From NCBI GenBank assembly GCA_026418875.1, contig JAOAAM010000265.1, positions 1-5,709 on the forward strand: a stretch of 5,709 nucleotides of DNA. Direction: 5' to 3'. This DNA is from Gemmataceae bacterium. GTDB lineage: Bacteria; Planctomycetota; Planctomycetia; Gemmatales; Gemmataceae. This document shows positions 1 to 5,709 of this stretch, one piece after another (within the stretch, counting starts at the first letter, position 1; each line of letters opens with the position of its first letter). The translations under genes and the position numbers were made by a program. Below the pieces are notes generated by a model. That model searched no databases. It was not told where the DNA came from and was given only the letters and a program-made list of their open reading frames with translations.

Positions 1-12
1 TATAAGAGACAG
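1..12 (+). other. Probable residual Nextera (Tn5 mosaic-end) adapter
   Basis: The first twelve bases, TATAAGAGACAG, are identical to the last twelve bases of the 19-bp Tn5 mosaic end (AGATGTGTATAAGAGACAG) used in Nextera/tagmentation libraries. The match lies exactly at the window edge and in the orientation expected when an insert follows the adapter. I infer that genomic sequence begins at about position 13. The last residues of the minus-strand gene read from this stretch (a Val-Ser-Tyr tail after the heme motif) are then artefactual. A chance 12-base match at the very end is possible but unlikely. Confidence 0.85.
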
Positions 13-3000
13 GGACATGGCACTTGGCGCAATTGTTCTTGTACACAACTCGACCGGCCTCGACATTCCCTTGCCGCTTGGTGACCGGCAGGAGTTCGTC
101 GAGCACTTTTTGCCGATCCGGGTTGGGCAACCCCCCGCCCCGGCTGAGCAGAGTCCGAGCGCGGTCAGCGATGGCACGGTCGGTGTGACGAGCCAGTGCC
201 TCGCGTTGGTCCAAGGCCAGGTCGGCGAGGCTAATCGATCCTTGTTCCAGCCCGTCGAGCAATACCTTCGTCGCGTCAATCCGACTCAACAGGGCACGCA
301 CGGCAGCAGCTCGTGTTACTGGGGACCAGGAATTGGCTCGCTCTACCATCAACTGCGCCCCCACCCGCTGGCTGCTAAGCGCCTCCAACACCGCCTCGTT
401 CAAAGCGGGCGAACTTTGCGGGGTGATCACCTGAAGCAGTTCCCGGGCTGTCGCCTCATCGATCGGGAGGATCTCCGCCAATTGCCGAACGGCGGCGATG
501 CGCTGCGACTCCGACTTGTCCGCATCGCCGATGACGGCCAGGAGCGAGCGGCTGATCGCGGCGGCCTGTTCCGCAAATTTCCGACTGCCCCAGGCATTGC
601 TCAACCGCAGCAAGGCGGCTTGCCCCGCAGGAGTGGCTTTCGGGAACAACTGGAGGAGAGCTTCTTCGACCGCGGCAGGCAACTCAAGGGGGCTGCCCTT
701 CGGCCAACCCTTGGCATAGGAGGACAGGATCACTTCGGTGGTCTTGGCGTTTGTTCGCGCCAGGTTTTCGAGGAGGGGTTTACTGAAAACAAGACCACTC
801 CGTGCTGCGTGCTCGGCCACCACGCTGACGACCTCCCTTGCCTCGTTGCCCAGGTTCGTGGCCGATGTGACGGCTTCCAGGAATCGCATCTCGTTCCGAG
901 CGGCGGCGGCGATCAATCCGTCACGCAGCCAGCGATCGGCGATGACCGTCGGCTCGACGCAGAGCCGGGCCAGGGCCTCGGCCGCTGCCGCCGAGGGCGG
1001 AAGTTCGGCAAGGGACTGGAGTGCCGCCAAGCGAACCTGCGGATCGGTGTCGCCCAGCAGGCCGGACTCGAGCACCACTTGGAGCGAAGTTTCATCCCGT
1101 GGCAGCACCAAGACCGCATTCCGGCGCAGCGAGGCGTGTCGGCTCTTGAGTGCTGCGGCCAGCAGAGGACGATACGCAGCCGGATCGGCACCGCGCCACT
1201 GTAGGCCATGCAGCGCCCCCAAAGCCTGGACGGCCCCAAGGGCCGACCGCTCGTCGCCATCGATCCCCGCTCGAACGAGATCGAGCAGGGAGTCGGCCCC
1301 GATCGCCACTCGCCCCTCGACCAAGAGCCGCTGGGCGTGAAGTCGGTGCATCTGATTGTCGCTGGTGAGCGTGCGGAGTACGTCGGCGGGGTCGGCAGGA
1401 TTCCATCCGGATGGCGTCTTCGAATGCGGCGTCGTCGCAACGACTCGGTACACCCGGCCGTGTTTCTTGTCGCGCAGGTCGGTCTCGTAGGCATTCCCTT
1501 TCCCGGTGCGGAACCCCGGGGGGGTGGGGTTGTGCTGCACGATGAAGTTGTACCAGTCGAGGACCCAAACGTTTCCATCCGGCCCGACTTCGGCCATGAT
1601 CGGCGCGCACCACTCGTCGTCACTGGCCAGCAGGTTCCCCCAATAACGGGCGCGGAACCCGGCACCGTCGGCACTAAGTTGGAACATGGCGACGAGGTGG
1701 CCGGTCGGCTCGCAAACAAATTGCACGCGGTTCCAATAGTCCGGCGGATAGTTGCGTGCGGTGTAGATCGCCGAGCCGGCCGCCGCCGTGAAGCCGCCAT
1801 GCCAATCCACTTGCCGAACCTTGTCCGTGATCGGTTCGAAATGATTGTCCGGCGCGATGTTTTGCAGCACCGTCGAAGACCAACCTTTGACCGCCTCGTA
1901 GTAGCGATTGGCCAGGGGCATGAACACGCTCGGGCAGCCGTTGGCCGTCGAACCGAATAATAGCCCCTCGTCGCTGATGCCGACACCCCAAGAGTTGTTA
2001 TTCGTGCTGCGCAGGAATTCGAGTTTCGTCACGACAACACTGCCCGGGGACGAGTTCGGAGACAAGTTCGGGGACGAGTTCGGAGACGAGTTCGAGGCCG
2101 ACTCGACTTTGAAGCGGAAGAAGCCTTGGCTGAAGCGGTGCGCTTCGCCGCCCACGGTGCCCCGGAACCCGGAGTAGCCGACGATCCCGTAAATCCAATT
2201 ATCCAAGCCGTAGCGGAGATTGCTCGGCCCGGCGTGGGTGTCTTGCGTGCCCCAACCAGTGAAGAGCACTTGCCGTTGGTCGCAGACATCGTCGCCGTCC
2301 GTGTCACGTAGAAAGAGAGTGTGAGGGGCTTGCGCAACGATGAGACCGTCCCGATAGCGAAGAATGCTCGTGGGAATACTCAACTTGTCCGCGAAAACGG
2401 TGACCCGATCGCAGGCACCGTCGCCGTCGTCGTCATGGCAGATGACGATTCGGTCGCGCCCCTCGCCCTCGGGTTGGAGCTCGTTCGGGTAGTCGTAGGT
2501 CAGCGCCAGCCACAAACGCCCCCGCTCATCCCAGGTCATGCAGATCGGCTTGCCCCCGCCGAGCTTCGACTCGTCCACGAACAATTTGAGATCGAATTCC
2601 GGCGGCGTGGTGATGTGTTTCATCGACTCTTCCGGCGGCAGCGGCTTTTGCATCTGCTTGATCGGTTCGCCGGTCACACCCCACCGATCGCTCTTCGGGT
2701 AGAACGGGACGTTCGCCGGAACATACTCGAATGGCTTGACGTCCTTGGGCAACGGTTTCAGCGCGACTTTGTCCCGATAAGTTGGAGCACGGGCGGGGTC
2801 GTCGCCGCACGCCCAGCGGATGCCCCGCTCGACCAGGTTGTGAAATCCCGGATGGCCGAAGGTCCGGTGATCATGGCCCCACGCCGTGTAAAAAACACGC
2901 CCCCGACCGTGGGTTCGGACCCAAGTCCACGGCTCGTCTTCCCGTTTTTCCAGAATGACGCGGTCCTTGTCGTTGTGGTGCGTGTGGACGTAGGTCTCAT

Positions 3001-3478
3001 CCCAACTCTCGAATCCGCCGAATCCCCGCATGATCGGGTGGTCGGGTGCGACGATCGACGTGCGGAAGATGCCCGCATCGTGACGCTGGAACTGTGCCCC
3101 GACCAATTCGATGTAGCGGGGTGAATTGCGAAAGCAGTACGACGCACAATGGACGGGGATAAAGCCCTTTCCGCCGGCCACGAAGTCGAGAAGGGCCTTC
3201 TCCTGGTCCGGTGTGATCTCGTCGATATTGGCGTAGATGAGCAGACCATCGTAGTCCGCGAGGACCCGAGGCCTGAGGACGTCAGCCGACTCGGCGTAGG
3301 TGAGGTGGATGCCTCGCGGCAGCAAGGCAGCGTGCAACTGGCGGAAGCGGTCGGCAGGGCGATGCGGGCCTCGATCACCTAAGAAAAGAATTTTCAAAGG
3401 CTTCGGCTCCGCGGCAGGAGCCAGCCCCCACCCCGAACAACCCGCCAGGATGAACAGCAACGAACGCAGCACACGCAT
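1..3478 (-). CDS. ThuA domain / PVC-type membrane-bound dehydrogenase-like / HEAT / cytochrome c fusion protein (C-terminus missing)
   Basis: This is one uninterrupted minus-strand frame of 1159 codons from the ATG at 3478-3476, open at the left edge. Residues 1-24 form an export signal: a short hydrophobic stretch ends in a lipobox-like L-A-G-C (Cys14), with an alternative type I site after A-P-A at about 22. Residues about 28-226 are a ThuA-like domain (KILFLG at 29-34, VHCASY at 109-114, DETYVHTH at 160-167, GRGRVFYTAWGHDH at 191-204). Residues about 290-680 match the PVC-type dehydrogenase N-terminal domain, a predicted beta-propeller, with two Asp-rich turns (HDDDGDG at 348-354, RDTDGDD at 391-397), a THAGPSNLRYG stretch (414-424) and RSTNNNSWG (490-498). 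Residues about 700-1115 are helical and HEAT-like (for example LGDTDPQVRLAALQSLAEL, 808-826). A cytochrome c heme site, C1150-A-K-C1153-H1154 (positions 17-31), lies at the edge. These families suggest an exported, heme-bearing oxidoreductase. ThuA relatives act in keto-sugar metabolism, so a sugar substrate is plausible but not shown. The normal heme-domain C-terminus is cut off. No strong Shine-Dalgarno is visible upstream. Confidence 0.95.
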   Translation of the reverse strand, partial: MRVLRSLLFILAGCSGWGLAPAAEPKPLKILFLGDRGPHRPADRFRQLHAALLPRGIHLTYAESADVLRPRVLADYDGLLIYANIDEITPDQEKALLDFVAGGKGFIPVHCASYCFRNSPRYIELVGAQFQRHDAGIFRTSIVAPDHPIMRGFGGFESWDETYVHTHHNDKDRVILEKREDEPWTWVRTHGRGRVFYTAWGHDHRTFGHPGFHNLVERGIRWACGDDPARAPTYRDKVALKPLPKDVKPFEYVPANVPFYPKSDRWGVTGEPIKQMQKPLPPEESMKHITTPPEFDLKLFVDESKLGGGKPICMTWDERGRLWLALTYDYPNELQPEGEGRDRIVICHDDDGDGACDRVTVFADKLSIPTSILRYRDGLIVAQAPHTLFLRDTDGDDVCDQRQVLFTGWGTQDTHAGPSNLRYGLDNWIYGIVGYSGFRGTVGGEAHRFSQGFFRFKVESASNSSPNSSPNLSPNSSPGSVVVTKLEFLRSTNNNSWGVGISDEGLLFGSTANGCPSVFMPLANRYYEAVKGWSSTVLQNIAPDNHFEPITDKVRQVDWHGGFTAAAGSAIYTARNYPPDYWNRVQFVCEPTGHLVAMFQLSADGAGFRARYWGNLLASDDEWCAPIMAEVGPDGNVWVLDWYNFIVQHNPTPPGFRTGKGNAYETDLRDKKHGRVYRVVATTPHSKTPSGWNPADPADVLRTLTSDNQMHRLHAQRLLVEGRVAIGADSLLDLVRAGIDGDERSALGAVQALGALHGLQWRGADPAAYRPLLAAALKSRHASLRRNAVLVLPRDETSLQVVLESGLLGDTDPQVRLAALQSLAELPPSAAAAEALARLCVEPTVIADRWLRDGLIAAAARNEMRFLEAVTSATNLGNEAREVVSVVAEHAARSGLVFSKPLLENLARTNAKTTEVILSSYAKGWPKGSPLELPAAVEEALLQLFPKATPAGQAALLRLSNAWGSRKFAEQAAAISRSLLAVIGDADKSESQRIAAVRQLAEILPIDEATARELLQVITPQSSPALNEAVLEALSSQRVGAQLMVERANSWSPVTRAAAVRALLSRIDATKVLLDGLEQGSISLADLALDQREALARHTDRAIADRARTLLSRGGGLPNPDRQKVLDELLPVTKRQGNVEAGRVVYKNNCAKCHVPVSY
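2049..2096. repeat. Four-copy 12-bp tandem repeat inside the minus-strand gene
   Basis: Four tandem 12-bp units (plus-strand GACGAGTTCGGA, GACAAGTTCGGG, GACGAGTTCGGA, GACGAGTTCGAG) lie at 2049-2060, 2061-2072, 2073-2084 and 2085-2096. Each unit is four codons, so copy-number change keeps the frame. On the minus strand they encode a Pro-Asn-Ser-Ser-type linker at residues about 462-478 (S-P-N-S-S-P-N-L-S-P and so on). The linker sits between GFFRFK (452-457) and KLEFLRSTNNN (485-495) of the propeller domain, where relatives as I remember them have only a short turn. It is probably a flexible surface loop grown by slipped-strand replication. Confidence 0.9.
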
Positions 3479-3520
3479 AAGCCACCACTTGATTTGGATT
3501 CTCGGCCAAGCGATTCCGCT

Positions 3521-3526
3521 ATTTTA
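3521..3526 (-). promoter_or_regulatory. Weak candidate -10 box for the leftward ThuA/cytochrome gene
   Basis: Read on the minus strand this is TAAAAT, five of six matches to the TATAAT consensus, in the only AT-rich patch before the start codon. A start of transcription near 3514 would leave a leader of about 36 nt before the ATG at 3478. I see no convincing -35 hexamer at the usual spacing, so the call is tentative. Confidence 0.25.
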
Positions 3527-3571
3527 TGATCTCCGTCGCCGACGCCGATGATTCACGGTCGTCGTCACGGC

Positions 3572-3616
3572 GGAACTTGGAACCACGGAACTTGGAACCA
3601 TGTAACTTGGAACTCC
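3572..3616. repeat. Three-copy 15-bp tandem repeat in the divergent intergenic region
   Basis: Three tandem units lie at 3572-3586 (GGAACTTGGAACCAC), 3587-3601 (GGAACTTGGAACCAT) and 3602-3616 (GTAACTTGGAACTCC). Each unit itself contains two GGAAC-like boxes, so the array is a run of six boxes at alternating 7- and 8-base spacing. A further isolated GGAACTT occurs at 3752-3758, just before the wecB ribosome binding site. The array lies between the two divergent start codons and upstream of the candidate wecB promoter. It may be a simple minisatellite or a protein-binding array; the sequence alone does not decide. I find no credible gene in it. Confidence 0.88.
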
Positions 3617-3629
3617 GGCGCGAGCGATC

Positions 3630-3653
3630 CGTTTCGCTTCGTGAACCGAAACG
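3630..3653. promoter_or_regulatory. Small inverted repeat upstream of the wecB promoter candidate
   Basis: CGTTTCG (3630-3636) and CGAAACG (3647-3653) are a perfect 7-bp inverted repeat with a 10-base spacer. It lies about 45 bp upstream of the candidate wecB -10 box. The stem does not extend further and there is no T-run, so it is not a convincing terminator. It could be an operator half-site pair or chance. Confidence 0.25.
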
Positions 3654-3693
3654 CCGTTCGGAACGTCGAAGGCGTACCCGCCCTCCGGGCCGG

Positions 3694-3704
3694 TATGCTA
3701 TAGT
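3694..3704 (+). promoter_or_regulatory. Extended -10 promoter candidate for wecB and the downstream gene
   Basis: TGC-TATAGT at 3696-3704 is an extended -10 element: a TGn dinucleotide motif directly before a hexamer matching TATAAT at five of six bases. It stands out in otherwise GC-rich sequence. Extended -10 promoters can work without a good -35 box, and none is obvious here. Predicted transcription start is near 3711, giving a leader of about 65 nt before the wecB start codon. Confidence 0.45.
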
Positions 3705-3760
3705 TCGATGGACCTTGAAACCGGCGCGGCGACGCGGAATTCCCCCTATCCGGAACTTCT

Positions 3761-3765
3761 GGAGA
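3761..3765 (+). promoter_or_regulatory. Ribosome binding site of wecB
   Basis: GGAGA lies 10 bases before the ATG at 3776 and is the clearest Shine-Dalgarno in the window. It supports 3776 as the start. The next in-frame ATG (codon 10) would leave only three residues before the FGTRPE motif, fewer than in typical family members. Confidence 0.65.
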
Positions 3766-3775
3766 CGACCCGTCC

Positions 3776-4981
3776 ATGACTGCAAGTTCCCCCCGTCGCG
3801 TGATGACGATTTTCGGGACGCGGCCCGAGGTGATCAAACTGGCACCTGTGATCCACGAGTTGCAGAAAAGGTCGCAGGAATTCCAGGTCACCAACGTCGC
3901 CTCCGGGCAGCACACAGAACTTCTGGATCCATTCGTCAAACTCTTCGATCTACCGATCCACCACCGCTTGGACGTGTTCACTCCCGGCCAATCGTTGAAC
4001 ACGCTGTGTGGTCGGATGGTCGCTGCTTTGGATCCGATCCTCGAGATGATTGCCCCGGAGGTTGTGTTGGTGCAAGGCGACACGACGTCGGCGCTGGCGG
4101 GTGCTTTGGCTGCCTTCCATCGCCGCATCCCGGTGGGTCACGTCGAAGCTGGACTGCGCAGCGGCGATCCCGCCCGGCCCTTCCCCGAGGAAATGAACCG
4201 CCGTTTGATCACGCGGTTAGCCCAATGGCATTTCGCCGCCACCCCGCGCAACCGCCGCAACCTGCTGGCCGAGGGCATCGACCGCGGATCCATCGCCGTG
4301 ACCGGAAATCCCGTCGTCGATGCCCTGAAGACCATCCTCCACCGCCACCAGCGCTCGCCCCGGTTGAGCGATCTGCTCACGCGGACTCAGGGCATGCGAC
4401 GGCTCGTCGTCACCACACATCGACGAGAGAATCTCGGACACGAAATGGCCACCAACCTGCAAGTGTTGGCCGAATTTGTGGAACAACACAGCGACGTCGC
4501 CCTGATTTTCCCGGTGCATCCGAACCCGGCCGTGCAGCAGACGGCCCGAGAAGTTCTCGCCGGTCGTGAGCGAGTCTGGCTGACCGAACCGCTGGATTAC
4601 CTCGATTTCATTGGTTTGCTCGCCGACAGCTGGCTGATCGCGTCCGACTCGGGCGGCATCCAGGAGGAGGCCCCGACGTTGGGCAAGCCCCTGCTCGTCT
4701 TGCGCGACGTGACCGAGCGGCCCGAGGCGGTCGAGTGCGGCATTGCCCGTCTCGTTGGCGGTTCGCCCCAACGACTTCGTGCCGCCCTGAACGACATGTA
4801 CTGGCAGCGGGAAAATTCCTTCCACGCCGTGCCGAACCCCTTTGGACAAGGCGACAGCGGCCCACGAATCGTGCAGGCTTTGGCCGACTTTCTCAGGCTG
4901 CCCACGCCCTTGCCCGAGGGTTTTGACCTCGGTTCCAAGCAGGGGACGATGCGTGCCCCGGCACGATCCGCCCCGATTTAG
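3776..4981 (+). CDS. wecB: UDP-N-acetylglucosamine 2-epimerase (non-hydrolysing)
   Basis: This 401-residue cytoplasmic enzyme interconverts UDP-GlcNAc and UDP-ManNAc, supplying ManNAc-type sugars for surface polysaccharides. It has the two-Rossmann-domain (GT-B-like) layout of WecB/MnaA. Family motifs are intact and in order: FGTRPEVIKLAP (13-24), QGDTT (100-104), HVEAGLRSGD (122-131), FPEEMNRR (136-143), VTGNPVVDAL (175-184), TTHRRENLG (213-221), FPVHPNP (245-251), DSGGIQEEAP (291-300), and RDVTERPEAVE (310-320). By alignment from memory with E. coli WecB, the catalytic residues Asp95, Glu117, Glu131 and His213 correspond to Asp102, Glu124, Glu138 and His215, all present. It is slightly longer than the usual 360-380 residues because of a short N-terminal lead and a Pro/Arg-rich tail of about 20 residues. 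The start is supported by GGAGA 10 bases upstream. The stop is TAG, and the deacetylase-like gene follows after 26 bp on the same strand, so co-transcription is likely. Confidence 0.97.
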   Translation: MTASSPRRVMTIFGTRPEVIKLAPVIHELQKRSQEFQVTNVASGQHTELLDPFVKLFDLPIHHRLDVFTPGQSLNTLCGRMVAALDPILEMIAPEVVLVQGDTTSALAGALAAFHRRIPVGHVEAGLRSGDPARPFPEEMNRRLITRLAQWHFAATPRNRRNLLAEGIDRGSIAVTGNPVVDALKTILHRHQRSPRLSDLLTRTQGMRRLVVTTHRRENLGHEMATNLQVLAEFVEQHSDVALIFPVHPNPAVQQTAREVLAGRERVWLTEPLDYLDFIGLLADSWLIASDSGGIQEEAPTLGKPLLVLRDVTERPEAVECGIARLVGGSPQRLRAALNDMYWQRENSFHAVPNPFGQGDSGPRIVQALADFLRLPTPLPEGFDLGSKQGTMRAPARSAPI

Positions 4982-5007
4982 TTTGGCTCCTTCGAGAATA
5001 TCGCCCC

Positions 5008-5709
5008 ATGCAAACGCCGGAAACGACCCCGACCGAAAACAAGCGGCACCTGCTCACCGTCGCCCTTGAGGACTACTTCCAGGTCGGGGCGTTCCGCGGC
5101 ATGATTTCACGTGGGCAGTGGTATCGCTTCGAGACCCGTTTGGAGCAAAACACCGATCGTGTGCTCGCGTTGTTGGATCGGTATCAGATCAAAGCCACCT
5201 TTTTTGCCCTCGGCTGGATCGCGGAACGCTACCCCGAACTGATCCGCCGAGTCGCCGATCATGGGCACGAGATTGCCAGCAAAGGGTTTTATCATCGGGG
5301 CATTCGGCACATGTCCGCCGAGGAGTTCCGCGATGAACTCGGGCGATCTCGTGAGGCCTTGGAGCAGGCCTCGGGGCGAAAAGTCCTCGGATACCGCCTC
5401 GCCGACGGTTGGCTCCGGCCCGAAGACTTGTGGGCCTTGGACGTCCTCGCAGAGTTGGGATTCGCCTACGACTCCAGCATCTGTCCTCTGGGCCGACGAT
5501 TCGTCCGCGAACCGTGGCGACGCTTTGCGCACCGCCACTCGACCAGCGCGGGGGCGATCTGGGAGTTCCCCATCTCGTGCGCTCGTATCTTAGGGTGGCA
5601 GGTGCCGATCGCCGGAGGGAACTATTTCCGCCAATTTCCGCAATCGTGGATGCGGCGGGCCGTCGCTCGGTGGGACCGCTGTCAGCCAGCGCCTCTGGTG
5701 ATGTACTTC
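5008..5709 (+). CDS. Polysaccharide deacetylase-like protein (DUF3473 / PEP-CTERM-XrtA-associated subfamily), probably catalytically altered; C-terminus missing
   Basis: There are 234 codons from the ATG at 5008 to the right edge, with no stop. The order of signatures matches the NodB-fold deacetylases of PEP-CTERM/XrtA exopolysaccharide loci: LEDYFQVGAF (20-29), ENTDRVLALLDRY-like helix (47-59), KATFFALGWIAERYPELI (62-79), GHEIAS (86-91), GYR (128-130), LWALDVLAELGFAYDSSI (141-158), EFPIS (186-190), PIAGGNYFR (200-208) and VMYF (231-234). The key positions differ from what I recall of the family. The first Asp of motif 1 (usually D-V-E-D-Y-F) is Ala19. The first His of the SHGxxH metal motif is Lys92 (S-K-G-F-Y-H). 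Motif 3 (usually R-A-P) reads R130-L-A-D-G. The open, conserved frame argues against simple decay. A pseudoenzyme or altered chemistry is inferred. There is no signal peptide, so it is probably cytoplasmic. The Shine-Dalgarno is weak (CGAGAA, 10 bases upstream). It lies 26 bp after wecB, consistent with an exopolysaccharide operon. Confidence 0.92.
   Translation, partial: MQTPETTPTENKRHLLTVALEDYFQVGAFRGMISRGQWYRFETRLEQNTDRVLALLDRYQIKATFFALGWIAERYPELIRRVADHGHEIASKGFYHRGIRHMSAEEFRDELGRSREALEQASGRKVLGYRLADGWLRPEDLWALDVLAELGFAYDSSICPLGRRFVREPWRRFAHRHSTSAGAIWEFPISCARILGWQVPIAGGNYFRQFPQSWMRRAVARWDRCQPAPLVMYF

Noticed and set aside
1..12. A genuine Tn5-type transposon end
   Set aside because: Only the inner 12 bases are present, exactly at the sequence edge, with no transposase or second end. 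A library adapter remnant explains this better.
17..1204. Long plus-strand open frame (395 codons) opposite the minus-strand gene
   Set aside because: It is antisense to the HEAT/heme part of the real gene, has no recognisable motif and no ribosome binding site, and owes its length to high GC. The minus strand gives a coherent protein throughout.
913..1986. Minus-strand open frame of 357 codons in a different frame
   Set aside because: Its Arg/Ser/Pro-rich composition is typical of an out-of-frame reading of a GC-rich gene, and it lies wholly inside the ThuA/heme gene.
2321..3124. Plus-strand open frame of 267 codons
   Set aside because: Antisense shadow of the dehydrogenase-like and ThuA parts; no domain signature or start signal.
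3630..3653. Rho-independent terminator
   Set aside because: The stem is only 7 bp with a 10-base loop and no T-run on either strand, and it lies between divergent gene starts where a terminator is not expected.
3526..4569. Plus-strand open frame of 347 codons crossing the intergenic region into wecB
   Set aside because: It overlaps wecB in another frame, begins inside the tandem-repeat region and has an Arg/Pro-rich composition. The wecB frame has all family motifs.
4217..4849. Minus-strand open frame of 210 codons opposite wecB
   Set aside because: Antisense shadow of a strongly conserved enzyme gene; no independent evidence of coding.
4982..5007. Terminator or promoter between wecB and the deacetylase-like gene
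   Set aside because: The 26-bp gap has no hairpin and no promoter-like boxes, so the two genes are best read as one transcript.
1..5709. tRNA or rRNA genes, CRISPR arrays, insertion sequences, or defence-system genes
   Set aside because: No cloverleaf, spaced repeat array, transposase or nuclease signature was seen on either strand; the two tandem repeats are contiguous and too short to be CRISPR.

Overview
The window looks like a short, GC-rich (about 60% by eye) bacterial contig, most likely from a planctomycete or another member of the PVC superphylum. The main reason is the left-hand gene. Its architecture (ThuA domain, PVC-type dehydrogenase-like beta-propeller, HEAT-like helices, CxxCH heme motif) is characteristic of Planctomycetota and Verrucomicrobiota and rare elsewhere. 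I cannot resolve genus; a Gemmata-like lineage is only a guess.

Layout. Positions 1-12 match the inner part of the Tn5/Nextera mosaic end, so they are probably leftover sequencing adapter and not genome. One very long minus-strand gene starts at 3478 and runs without a stop for 1159 codons to the left edge, where it is cut just after its heme motif. It carries an in-frame 12-bp tandem repeat (2049-2096) that lengthens a loop. A divergent intergenic region (3479-3775) holds a three-copy 15-bp tandem repeat, a small hairpin, a good extended -10 promoter candidate for the rightward genes and a weak one for the leftward gene. To the right are wecB (3776-4981), a complete non-hydrolysing UDP-GlcNAc 2-epimerase, and 26 bp later a polysaccharide-deacetylase-like gene (5008 to beyond the right edge). 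These two probably form the start of an operon.

How the parts work together. WecB makes UDP-ManNAc, a precursor for surface polysaccharide. The second gene belongs to the DUF3473 / PEP-CTERM (XrtA)-associated deacetylase subfamily, whose members sit in exopolysaccharide and exosortase loci. The rightward pair therefore looks like the edge of an exopolysaccharide cluster. The leftward gene is an exported redox or sugar-handling protein with no evident link to that cluster beyond being divergently transcribed.

Most notable observation. The deacetylase-like protein has the right fold signatures, but motif 1 (Asp to Ala), motif 2 (His to Lys) and motif 3 (R-A-P replaced by R-L-A) are all altered. 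It reads as an intact gene for a probable pseudoenzyme or a protein with a changed reaction, not as a decayed gene.
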